Below are positions 12,652 to 22,819 of a DNA stretch of 64,000 bases, piece by piece. Within the stretch, counting starts at the first letter, position 1. Each line of letters begins with the position of its first letter. The DNA comes from Alviniconcha marisindica (Eukaryota > Mollusca > Gastropoda > Provannidae), in contig JABMCL010001327.1 of the NCBI GenBank assembly GCA_018857735.1, forward strand, positions 1 to 64,000, in the 5' to 3' direction. A program made the translations under genes and the position numbers. A model generated the notes under the pieces. That model saw only the letters and a program-made list of their open reading frames with translations, was not told the DNA's origin and searched no databases.

Positions 12652-14704
12652 CCTCCCCCACATTCTCTCTTTCCCTCTCTCTCTTTCTCCCTTCTTTCTC
12701 CCCCCTCCCTCCCTGCTTAGCTAACTTGTACACTGTTGTTGTTGGTGTCATTTCATCCCAGAGGATGATGGGGAAACTGCACCATGGGTCAGTCTGTTGT
12801 ACAGTGCCTCCTGTGGCTGTATGGTCCAGTCCTGGAACAGCAGGCCTTTTTGCAGGTCCTGCTGGTGAACTTTGAGTCTGGCATGAGAGTGTACAGAACC
12901 AAACAAAGCAAAAATAATTATTTTTACTGCACTGATACCAGCATATTCACTGTAGCCTACTTCCACAAGATTATATACAATGTCTTCAGTGACAAATAAC
13001 GCCAATTTTTAGCCACGAGATTACATACAATGTCTTCAATGACAACACCAATTTTTAACCATGAGATTACATACAATGTGTTCAGTGACAAATAACACCA
13101 ATTTTGAACAAGATGGAGCAAACCAGGCCCAAAGGAAGTCTTGACCAGTGTCTTTGTCTCTCTGCACCCAGGTGCGTGGGAAGGCAGAGAAGAAGCGGCA
13201 GAAGGTGGAGGAGCAGTTCATGAAGGCGGCTCACGGACAACGCCAGGAAGCTGCCCAGCTGCGCCGGGAGGAGAAGATCCGTGCTGACAAGGAGCGGCTC
13301 ATGAACGAAGATGATCCAGACAAGGCTCGCAAGCTGGAGGTTAGATTAGACCTTTTTTGTGTCTTGGGTGTACTGTTTTTTTTGGGGGGGGGGGGGGAGG
13401 CTTTGTTGTGGGCTGCGTACTTAACTGGTATGAATGTCAGTGGTAGTTTTTGCTTGTGAGAGCCTAAATGCATGCACTGTGTGCATCTGGTACTATGAAT
13501 GTGCAAGTGTGGAAGTTTTTATGCACCATATATAAATTTTCATTCATTCCTTCATTGTGGTTATTTTTTTCCTTGTGCAAGAACTTGGGTTAACTTGAGA
13601 GCTTAATGGGAGCACAAACTTCTGCAGTGCAAATGCTCATACGGCACAATAATAATAGTAATAGCAGTCATTTCTGTAGCGCCGTATCTTCCCAACAAGG
13701 GTGAGCACACTGCGCATTTCAAGATCAACAAAAATGTATATATGAAAACCTCAAAAATGATAATTATATAGTCATAATATGTTATTTCCTCACATACCAC
13801 ACCAACAAGATGAAAGGCACACTGATATATCAATTCCAGTACAGCTTATTCATGTGCGTACATGCAAGCTCAAACTGACATCAGTTTTAATATACTTACA
13901 GGAACCTTTAAAAAATGTCTTCCCAGCTCATGCCTTTTTCAGTTAGGGAAAGAGTGCTTCTGAACAGAAAGGGGCATTGTAGCACAGTTGTGGGGCAGTT
14001 TCAGTCAGGGAGAGTGCTTCTGAACAGAAAGGGGCATTGTAGCACAGTTGTGGGGCAGTTTCAGTCAAGGAGAGTGCTTCTGAACAGAAAGGGGCATGTA
14101 GCACTTCTGAACAGAAAGGGACATTGTAGCACTTCTGAACAGAAAGGGGCATTGTAGCACAGTTGTGGGGCAGTTTCAGTCAAGGAAGGAGTGCTTCTGA
14201 ACAGAAAGGGACATTGTAGCACTTCTGAACAGAAAGGGGCATTGTAGCACGGTTGTGGGACAGTTTCAGTCAGGGAGAGTGCTTCTGAACAGAAAGGGAC
14301 ATTGTAACACTTCTGAACAGAAAGGGACATTGTAGCACAGTTGTGGGACAGTTTCAGTCGGGGAAAGAGTGCTTCTGAACAGAAAGGGGCATTGTAGCAC
14401 TTCTGAACAGAAAGGGGCCTTGTAGCACAGGTGTGGGACAGTTTCAGTCGGGGAAAGAGTGCTTCTGAACAGAAAGGGGCATTGTAGCACTTCTGAACAG
14501 AAAGGGGCCTTGTAGCACAGTTGTGGGACAGTTTCAGTCGGGGAAAGAGTGCTTCTGAACAGAAAGGGGCATTGTAGCACGGTTGTGGGACAGTTTCCTT
14601 CAGCTGACACCCAGTCCTTTCCTTTTGCGCAGGAGAGAGAGAGCCGCCGCGACATGAAGAAGAAGCAGCCCAAGATGAAGATGATGAAGATCAAGGCCAT
14701 GTAG
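2920..14704 (+). CDS. CCDC47: CCDC47 (PAT complex subunit CCDC47), complete, 12 coding exons
   Basis: Single-pass ER membrane protein; in animals CCDC47 joins Asterix in the PAT complex and the multipass translocon, which helps insert and shield polytopic membrane proteins, and it is linked to ER calcium handling. Coding exons read as 2920-3058, 4987-5105, 5509-5631, 6401-6575, 7032-7216, 7711-7812, 8720-8824, 10732-10814, 11775-11833, 12425-12534, 13172-13339 and 14633-14704. They total 1,440 nt, 479 residues plus stop, close to the roughly 480 residues usual for the family, and every phase matches. Order: signal peptide (1-22), acidic luminal stretch containing [10 protein letters not shown] (31-40), one membrane segment (about 140-158), conserved cytosolic globular part with LWCSGR and SDQFSGPK, then a basic coiled coil ending MKIKAM. 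The start ATG lies just inside the exon after a ttgcag acceptor, so a 5' non-coding exon is expected upstream. The first coding intron is GC-AG. Family assignment is from motif recognition, not a search. Confidence 0.95.
3350..4325 (+). mobile_element. 5'-truncated CR1/L2-like LINE, 3' end with decayed RT C-terminus
   Basis: Lies in CCDC47 coding intron 1. Reading frames in this stretch give [54 protein letters not shown] and, after a stop and frame changes, a [15 protein letters not shown] stretch. These are the standard motifs just C-terminal of the reverse transcriptase palm in CR1/L2/Jockey-type LINEs. The copy is 5' truncated, has stops, and ends in a gcgctttataag tail followed by an ATT-rich microsatellite near 4290-4325, the usual 3' end of such elements in marine invertebrates. 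Not active. Confidence 0.8.
5180..5400. repeat. minisatellite in CCDC47 intron 2 (~45-50 bp, 4-5 copies)
   Basis: Imperfect copies of a unit containing ttcaacaagtgtggtcagg and tgtttgttagatgttta. It starts about 70 bp after the exon 2 donor and does not include the splice site. Confidence 0.75.
6401..6575 (+). other. CCDC47: CCDC47 exon 4: transmembrane segment
   Basis: Encodes residues 128-186. The hydrophobic run [20 protein letters not shown] (about residues 140-159) followed by basic KTKNSRLA is the single membrane anchor at the place expected for CCDC47. Acceptor ggctag and donor GTTGG are seen. The exon ends on the first base of a Gly codon that is completed by exon 5 to give the conserved VGDDGT. 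Confidence 0.9.
9049..10513 (+). mobile_element. non-autonomous DNA transposon, copy 1 (1,465 bp, 6-bp TSD)
   Basis: In CCDC47 intron 7, between exons 8720-8824 and 10732-10814. The termini are a perfect 12-bp inverted repeat, CAGACCTGTTTA at 9049-9060 and TAAACAGGTCTG at 10502-10513, flanked by the direct repeat agcagg (9043-9048 and 10514-10519). The left subterminal region carries several CTACGC motifs; the right end has related ACTACRC motifs. Inside is a short open frame (9345-9476, starting [10 protein letters not shown]) and then frame-disrupted sequence with Cys-x2-Cys (LCTTCKSDF), reminiscent of the N-terminal BED-like zinc finger of transposases. No catalytic core is left. A second copy lies at 33476-34992 in opposite orientation. 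Superfamily not determined. Confidence 0.9.
9345..9476 (+). pseudogene. transposase N-terminal remnant in transposon copy 1
   Basis: Open frame of 43 residues, Ser/Glu/Lys-rich ([18 protein letters not shown]), ended by a stop at 9474-9476. Sequence beyond the stop still encodes, in shifted frames, a Cys-x2-Cys element and an HGGRFDC-like stretch that is clearer in copy 2. I read it as the decayed start of a transposase gene; no catalytic domain is present. Confidence 0.5.
11615..11657 (+). repeat. dispersed ~40-bp repeat (copy in CCDC47 intron 9)
   Basis: Contains ttttatgcccagtcaacc followed by ggtatggttatatcaggg. Related copies occur at 491-530, 38157-38199 and 47898-47938, so it is a dispersed element or part of one. 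Its family is not recognised. Confidence 0.7.
12560..12715. repeat. (CT)n microsatellite after CCDC47 exon 10
   Basis: A nearly pure CT run of about 80 bp, flanked by degenerate pyrimidine-rich sequence, starting 25 bp after the exon 10 donor. Long Arg/Glu or Leu/Ser open frames across it are artefacts of the repeat. Confidence 0.95.
12965..13110. repeat. three-copy minisatellite in CCDC47 intron 10
   Basis: About 49-bp units sharing agattacatacaatgtcttc and gacaaataacaccaattttt, ending about 60 bp before the exon 11 acceptor. The splice site is not part of the repeat. Confidence 0.75.
13172..14704 (+). other. CCDC47: CCDC47 exons 11-12: C-terminal coiled coil
   Basis: Residues 401-479 are rich in Lys, Arg, Glu and Gln ([32 protein letters not shown], then [16 protein letters not shown] and stop). 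This is the charged helix that gives the family its name and, from published translocon structures, lies near the ribosome. The final exon codes only 23 residues plus stop and follows a 650-bp minisatellite that ends about 40 bp upstream of its acceptor. Confidence 0.9.
13925..14598. repeat. composite minisatellite before the last CCDC47 exon
   Basis: Two alternating sub-units: A contains cttctgaacagaaagggg and cattgtagca, B contains gttgtggggcagtttcagtc. The order runs A-B, A-B, A-A-B and so on, a higher-order structure. The array stops about 35 bp before the acceptor of exon 14633-14704 and so does not duplicate it. Open frames across the array on the minus strand are repeat artefacts. Confidence 0.9.
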
Positions 14705-17700
14705 GAAGGACCATGTCTGGCACTTAGCGCACTTCCCATTCTGTGCATCCTGTGTTGGTCTTCCTCTTGACAGGCCAGCTTCTCTGCATTCAAGTTCTCT
14801 ATCAGTCGGGATGTTTTTTTAATGTTTTATAAGACAGAATCTGGGTACAAGCCTGCATGCATCTGTGTATATGTGTGTGTGTGTGTGTATTAACTGGGCT
14901 GGTATGAAAACAGAGTATGTTCTAGAGTAATTTAGCTGTGTGTTGAGCATGTCTAAAGACTGAATTATCAGAAGGATTATTTTGTTATCATATGAAGGTA
15001 CTGAGCATGTCTGAAGACTGAATTATGTGAAGGATTGTTTTGTTATTTATCATGTGAAGGTTCTTTTATTATTTGTTGGTTACATACCCTGAAAGGCAGT
15101 GACTTTTTTCCAGAAGATTCTCAAACACTTTTCATGAAGAGTTAGGCTTTTTTGTATGGCTCCTCTTGAGCAGCTAGGAGATGGTAGTTCATAGGTGGTA
15201 TGTGCAGCTTGCTGCCATATGGCACTGGTATTTGCCATTATGCATTTACATAACATTTTTTTTATTGTTTCGGTCCATTCCCTTTTTACATTTTTCTTTA
15301 ATCTGGTATCAGTAAATTAGATGGAATTGTTGATGATACCAGCCTTATGTACTCTTTTAACATGGGTAATATTGAAGGGACTAACTCTTCGAAACATTGT
15401 GTTTGATGTTTGTGTATGTATAATTTATGTTTGTGTAGGGATTGCTTTTGTGAACTGACTTGAGAATGGGTCTGTCTATGTATGAGAGGTTTTGAAGTGT
15501 GCATTTGCTTATGACAGAGTTGAGTGTCCTGAGGTGACCCTGTGCAGTTGACAGGACGTTAAGATCCAATTACTAGCTGATTATGTCGATGTATGTGACC
15601 TTATGCACAATTGTGTGCTCTGTTGTGGCTTGACTTTGGCGCTTGTGTAAACCTACACCACATTCTGGGTTAATGTAGCTGTTGTTGAATATTACATCAC
15701 TTTATAAGCTTAAAAACGTTCACAGGCATAAACACTCTAGACATGGATAGTCATGTTGTTGCAGACTGTTTGAACCATCAAAACAAAACATAAAAGTCTT
15801 TAATATATACAGGGATATTTATTTGCCAGTGTCAGAAAAATGTGTACGGGAATTTGCTGACCTACAAGCAAATATATGTGCAGTTCCACACAAACGCACA
15901 CTAACACATACTGCCACCAAGGTCACAATTGCATAAAAACATAATTATATGTTATGGGAGAAAGTGGCGAGTGTCTTTGACTGTTTGAGAGTGGGAATAC
16001 TTGGCCTTGTTTCATCATGGATGTTAAAATCTCTCTTTCACAAAAGTGTCAGAATAAAACCTGCAAGAATATTAAGCTATAACTACTTTGCTACAGATAG
16101 GGCATTAATGATGTAGACTGTTACACAGGAGAGCTCTCAGAGAACTCCCTTAGGGTGACATTCTGCTTGAGACAAAGTGGCTTTAAAGCAGGAAAAGGAA
16201 GATGGCAGGAAAGTCAAGGGAAACAATGATGGGGGGGGGGGGGAAGCTTAAGAACCCTTTCCAAGAACATTATGCACTGAACCCTGATTATGATGGGGAG
16301 TGATGAAGTCCGCTGATCTCCCTTGGAAGAAAGAAAAAAAAGATGAATAAAGTGTCTTTAAATAAAGCCCGTGCTGCACGCTTTCCTTGCAGTCTGAGTT
16401 CTCTGACGACTAGGGTCAGCCTTGTCTTGCTTGGCCTGGGTCAGCTAGGGCTGGCACTGCTGTAACACAAGTGATGCTGCTTTGAAGCAAGCGTTTGCCG
16501 CATACTTATGGTTGAGTTTCTGGACATTGCCCACAGTTACAGAGACAGGGATGTACAGCTGACCACTTGTTGGGGTTTCTTGTTTCAAATTCCTTTAGAA
16601 AATATTGTTTTTGTTCTAGTTTTTTTCAATGTCTTTGGTTTGTTTCTATGATGCAAGTATTCAAAGAACTGATTCTGTGTGCTGGTCACGGTGGGAAGGG
16701 GGACAACCACACTTTGCTGCTTTGTTTCGCATCATAATTTGGCACACCTGTGTTGCCGAGTGTGAGTGAAATGCAGGGTATACAATGGTGTTCTGCTTGG
16801 GAGCACCCTCTTCTTTTGAGGATGCAGCCTTGGTGGATTTTATCTACCTTGTAGTTACTTGCATGCTGACAATAGTTGTCATAGATGATTCAGGACTGTT
16901 GTTGTGTCCCTTGTTAAACGTGCAATGCCACTTGAATGCTTTTTATATAACCTCCATTGTTGGTTGACTTGTATTCCTCTGATTTCTGTGTATTGAGCCC
17001 ACAATCTTCACAGTTTCGTCTTCAGATTTTTGCTGTTTGGTTTGCAACATGACCCCTAGAAGCCTGAAACTCCAGAGACAAACAGGTTTTGATTGTTACA
17101 AAAAGACAGTGACCATGCATGCAGTTTTGTTGTTTAGTTTGCTGCGTGTTCCCTACAAGCATGAAACTTCATAAACAAACAAGTTTTCATGAACACAGAT
17201 TACAGTGCACATTTATGCATTTTGTGTAAAAGATGTGTGTATAATTATCAGTTGTGACCTTCAGAAATCTCAAGTCATACACTTATGAAGTGGGGAAAAG
17301 AAAAGAAACTGTGTTTGCAGTAAGGTGGAAATATTTGCATGAAGCATCACCCATTGGCAGCAGACTTGAATTATAAAGCCTCCAGCCTAGCTCTGCAGCG
17401 CATGGAACTGATTTGGAAAGGTGGGGAAAGGCTTTCTCTTATTATTATTATGATGCTGATTGTGATGCAACTGTTCTTTTCGCTTATCTTTGCCCATCTG
17501 GTTTCTTTTGTCTTTCATTTTCAACTATATTTTCGATTAGAAAAAGAAGTGTATTTAGGTTGTCAGAATATTTAAAATAATGATTTCAATCTGAAAATCG
17601 GATTACCAATTTTAAAATGGACAGTGGTAAATAACCATTTTGACTATCTTGGTGTGTGCGTTTTTTTGTTTTTTTTAAATGATCTGAATTACACATTATA

Positions 17701-20200
17701 AATTGTGATTTCTACAAGCTTGATAATACAATACACCAAGGCATATCTCTGTGTGTGTACTTTTATATTGAGTGTTTACAACAATTATTGTATGTAAAAT
17801 CAGTGTTCTGTTAGTTGTCAGTTTGATTAACAGCAGACATTCATAAACTGAATTCACATTTAGGTGATTAAAATTGTTTCAAATCATAATCCAGAGAAAT
17901 AAACTTTTGCCTGCCAAATTCCCAAGAAATGCACTTGGTTTTTATTGTTTTTTCTCTTTCTTTTCTGTTAGAATAGATCCACCTGTCCTACATTCAGTAC
18001 TTTTTTTGGTGCATTTTTTAAATTGCCCTCTTGTTGGTGACAAAACTTACTGCAACAAACCTTTTCGGCACTTTTTTCCCCACCACAGACACAAGCACAC
18101 ACCATTAAAACACACTTTTTTTTACACAATTTATTTGCATCTAACACTTGCTCCATGCATACCATACCATGTGTACACACGCAAGGCATAACAAACCACC
18201 ACTTTCTCAGCCAGTCATTCTTGGTCACAGCAAAATGGACACCAGTTCAATCACACAAAATTCCTGCCACTGGCATGAACTACAGTACCCTCTTACTCAT
18301 CCACTTTCATCCATACAACACATTTCTAGTAACGATCAGGTAATGAGATCAAGGTTGCCAGTCATGCCACATACCACATTACCAGTCTTTCCTCATTGCC
18401 ATCCACATCTGATCAAAATACCTCTGCAACTAACTTAAAACTAACACCCACACACACTCACTCACCACTTCCACATACAGACGAACACCACTTTTGCTCA
18501 CAGGCTGTTGTGCTATTATGACACCCTTAGCTTTGCAGACAACGCAAAGACAGCAGGTTCATAAAATCCATATACTCTGACAAGTACGTAGATAACAACT
18601 AACAGCTTAAACAACATAAATACAAGAGAAAATTACATATACAATATAGCTATGATCACTTGTAAAAATCACAGCAAACCAGGCAGGCCTTGACAAAGCT
18701 CGCACAGGCAAAGATTCGGAATATTTTAAAACCAGGACATGATTGGTCTGTTATGTTTCTCTCTCTCCCTGCATACTCTATCATGTGTGTGTGATTGTGC
18801 ATATGTGTGTGCACATGTATGTGTGTGAGAGAGAGAGAGAATAATGTTATCAGTAGGAGCCATGGGCAGAACATGGAGTGCCCCTAAAGGCATCTGTGAT
18901 TTATGTGTAACTGTAAGTGGTCCATGCCTGTGTAAAGGGCACACCCATTAATGTTTGACTGTGTCACAAGCAAAGGCGCATATATGTAATATTATTATAG
19001 TCATACTGAAGTTTTTATTTGTTTTTTTGTTTTTATCTAGACTTCTAGTTCCAGCACAGCACAATAACGACTGACAATTAACTTCCCATATACCATTTCG
19101 ATTCAGAGCAATTCTCACAAGTTGAGGTTAGTTTACAATCATTTTTGTTCAATCTATTTTACTAATTTAAATCCTTGATAGTCTTTAATCTGCATGTGGG
19201 TTTCCTATGGTTAGGCTTTTTGTTGTTGCTGAAATTCTAATTTTGGGATTTTGAAGCTGCATTTCAGAGGAGTCCATGCACATGGAGAGGGAGAATAAGG
19301 GTGGGGGGGGGGGGGATTCCAACAGTAGTAGACAGCCTGCACAACAACAAATATGCAGTGCAACAATAAACACAAGGTGAACCTCAAACCAGTGATCAAA
19401 TTGTACATCAACACTGTGTGTATTATTAACCTCAAAAACAATGTGAGCTAAGGACATAATAAAAAATGTCGCAGAAATATGTAATAAACCACTGCACAAA
19501 AAAACTGCAAATGGCAATATATTTTTTAAAGAAACAGTAAAAATGTAACTGAAGATACCTTCTTAAAGAGAGAAAACTATACATAGACAGATAACTGATT
19601 TTTAGTGCACAGCCAACCAGTGTGAAGAGAGAACTATACATTCATACAAAATACTAGATAGTTACAAGCATTGGAAGCAAAAGGTTCCTAAAGAAGACAT
19701 CACTAGCCAAGCAGTACAATAATAATATCATTTAATAACAGTTATATGTATATTACATAATAACAAAGTATTTTTTTAATGGATCATGTTTCCATAAAAC
19801 CATATATATATACAAAACTACAAAAGAGCATCTGAAAGAGCCAAAAAGTTTAAAATGAATGCACAATGTGCTCATTTAACACATTTACTAATCACAAATA
19901 CAACAGGAACCAAAATATGGAAGTTACTAATTACATGACCAAAGAAAAAACCCACACAGGACATTACAGAGAAAAAGAAAAGGAAACAAATCATAAACTG
20001 AAAACCTGCCTGTACAAAAATCATCTGGTCACCTGATGACATTCATCATCACAAAAATACTGATGAGTGGCAAACTTATGACAACACCAGCAACAAATCC
20101 ACTTTGTACTACAAACACCATTTATAGGTGATGCTGCTATGCACATAGTACAGTATTTTGTCATCCACTCAACTCACCTACTTACAGCATTCTTGGTAAA
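14705..20200 (+). other. CCDC47 3' UTR and gene-free intergenic sequence
   Basis: No coding exon recognised on either strand. Candidate polyadenylation signals on + are AATAAA at 16053-16058, 16346-16351 and 16361-16366; which one is used cannot be told from sequence. The right part would hold the 3' region of the convergent TEP1 gene. A G-run at about 16232 and a C/G-run near 19300 are the only notable simple repeats. Confidence 0.5.
16346..16366 (+). terminator. candidate CCDC47 polyadenylation signals
   Basis: Two AATAAA hexamers 15 bp apart (16346 and 16361), followed by GT/T-containing sequence, about 1.65 kb after the stop codon. An earlier AATAAA at 16053 is an alternative. Confidence 0.35.
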
Positions 20201-20239
20201 CTGACCATACACATGCATCGATCAAATCAACTTACCAAG

Positions 20240-20835
20240 AAGGCATGACAAGCAGTTTACTTTTTGATACTCCTGTGACTTCAAAATTAAAAGTGCAACA
20301 CTGCAGCATTCATCATTCAAACAGTTTGCCAACATAGTTCTGACAACAGTCATCACATCAAGATTCAAACAGTTTGCTAACATAGTTTTGACACCAGTTG
20401 TTACGTCAAGATTTAAATAGTTTGGTAACAGTTCTGACAACAGTCGTCATGTCAAAATTCAAACTGTTTGGTAACATAGTTTAGACAACAGTAATGTCAA
20501 GATTTAAAGTTTGGTAACATAGTTCTGACAACAATCATCATGTCAAGATTTAAATAGTTTGGTAACATAGTTCTGACAACAGTCATCATATCAAGATTTA
20601 AATAGTTTGGTAACATAGTTCTGACAACAGTCATCATATCAAGATTTAAACAGTTTAACTGCTAACATAGTTCTGACAACAGTCATCATATCAAGATTTA
20701 AACAGTTTAACTGCTCACATAGTTCTGACAACAGTCATCATGTGAAGATTTAAACAGTTTAACTGCTAACATAGTTCTGACAACAGTGCAGCAGTCATCG
20801 TGTCAAGATTCAAATAGTTTGCTAACATAGTTTAG
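20240..20835. repeat. intergenic minisatellite (~45-55 bp, about 11 copies)
   Basis: Units share catagttctgacaacagtca and tcaagatttaaa. Some carry an extra gctaac or gcagcagtcatc insertion. It lies between the convergent genes, possibly within the TEP1 3' UTR. Confidence 0.85.
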
Positions 20836-20918
20836 ACAGAAATCCAACATTGATGTTGTTGCCATAGATGTCTTTGCTATAGCTATGAACACTGATTGCA
20901 TAAGCTTGCCTGTTCTTA

Positions 20919-20920
<2 letters not shown>

Positions 20921-20951
<31 letters not shown>
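20921..20951. repeat. poly-C tract of about 30 bp
   Basis: Uninterrupted C run on +, one of many homopolymeric G/C tracts in the window (others near 7895, 13385, 27428, 28126, 34073, 37840, 38366, 39627 and 56570). Prone to replication slippage and sequencing-length error. Confidence 0.95.
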
Positions 20952-20954
<3 letters not shown>

Positions 20955-21884
20955 ACCCAAGAAGCAACCCAGCCCTGTGCCTGTAAACACCATGGCAAGA
21001 AGAGCAAATGCTCAATTAAGCCACTTGCGTTTAAAAAGGAAAAAGGGTAACTTTCATTCTTATTTTCCAGTGCACAAAAAGCATGTACATGCAGAAGTCC
21101 TTCATTTGCAAGTCAACCAAAAACCATGGCCACAAAGGAGCAAATACACTGTGCATACATACGTGGGCAGAAATGGTTTGCATACTACAAAAAGAGAGCA
21201 AGAAAAAACAGTCACAACAATAAAGTACACATTTCTAATGTACATTTATGCAATAAGGAATGAAGACATTAAACAGTGCAACAGCATAGCATATCATTGC
21301 TTCTTAAGCTATACATTGCACATAAGTATCATTACATGCTATTAACAAATATATATAAAGCCAGTTCATAAGAGAAACCACTCTATTTGTTAAATGATAC
21401 ATGTGATAATATTATAATAATAGTAATAAAAAGAACAGTACAATGTCTTGCACAACTATGTACAGTCCTGATTCTTGTCTCTTCTCTTCGCTTTAGTGAA
21501 CACTCTACATAACATGTTAGCCAGCCGAATCCACATAAAACATCTTTACACAATTAGTGCTTTGTCATTTCAAAGAAAAGGTCTCCCAACAAAAACAAGC
21601 TAGAAAATATCAATTCCCAACAAAAACAAGCTAGAAAAACATCAAATCCCAATAGAAACAAGCTAGAAAAACATTATCAATTCTCATAAGTAATGATTCA
21701 TACTTAAGTATTTAACTCATCATCAACTGGTGAGTGAGTGCAGAATGCGGTTAACTGGCTTGCTACCACACCAGTGCAGTATGACTCACAGAAAGAACAG
21801 TTAGCAGTCTTGTATGTACTATGATGAAGTAAGGTACCATGAAGGATGATTTTTCAAAGCACCAATCATTTATAATTATGCTAT

Positions 21885-22490
21885 GTTTATGTTGCAGTTA
21901 GAGAATAACAATCATGTTTAATTACACACATGTACAAGTATTTACAGTGTATCAATCATGTAGTTAGAGAATAACAATCATGTTTAATTACATACATGTA
22001 CAAGTATTTACAGTGGATCAATCATGTAGTTAGAGAATAACAATCATGTTTAATTACACACATGTACAAGTATTTACAGTGTATCAATCATGTAGTTAGA
22101 GAATAACAATCATGTTTAATTACACACATGTACAAGTATTTACAGTGAATCAATCATGTAGTTAGAGAATAACAATCATGTTTAATTACACACACGTACA
22201 AGTATTACAGTGGATCAATCATGTAGTTAGAGAATAACAATCATGTTTAATTACACACACATACAAGTATTTACAGTGGATCAATCACGTAGTTAGAGAA
22301 TAACAAACATGTTTAATTACACACATGTACAAGTATTTACAGTGTATCAATCATGTAGTTAGAGAATAACAATCATGTTTAATTACACACACGTACAAGT
22401 ATTTACAGTGTATCAATCATGTAGTTAGAGAATAACAATCATGTTTAATTACACACACGTAGGAGTATTTACTGAGTATCAATCATGTAT
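21885..22490. repeat. intergenic 66-bp minisatellite, about 9 copies
   Basis: Highly regular units with gtagttagagaataacaatc, atgtttaattacacac and gtacaagtatttacagtg. Copies differ by single substitutions only, so expansion looks recent. It starts about 330 bp beyond the TEP1 stop codon and may be transcribed in its 3' UTR. Confidence 0.95.
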
Positions 22491-22819
22491 GATGAAGCAA
22501 GAATTTACTCAGTATTCATTAAGTAACGAATCACACATTTTGCAAACTCCGTAAGGTCTCTGAATGTAATGACAGCAATAATGCATGACTACAGACATGT
22601 CTGAAGTATGGACAGAGCACAGCCAAGTGCAATGAAACCCGCATGTATGAAGCAGCAATCCAGTATAGTGAAACCTGAGTTTTGATGGTGGGGGGGATGG
22701 AGGGACGGGGTAGAGGCCAAAAGGCTTTATCACAAGAAAAATAGGTCTACTGTCTAAAAGAAGAGAGAGAGCAAGTGTCCAGAGCTGACAGACACAGGCA
22801 GTGAAGAAGAGCGGGTGGT

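Noticed and set aside
13925..14598. ttctgaacagaa as a heat-shock or steroid response element cluster
   Set aside because: The spacing of TTC and GAA does not match heat-shock elements, and repetition is a by-product of the minisatellite.
14266..14793. 175-codon minus-strand frame across the CCDC47 array
   Set aside because: Produced by the composite minisatellite; antisense to the last CCDC47 exon and without family features.
21885..22490. CRISPR-like array
   Set aside because: Units are contiguous tandem repeats without unique spacers, in a eukaryotic intergenic region; no cas genes.
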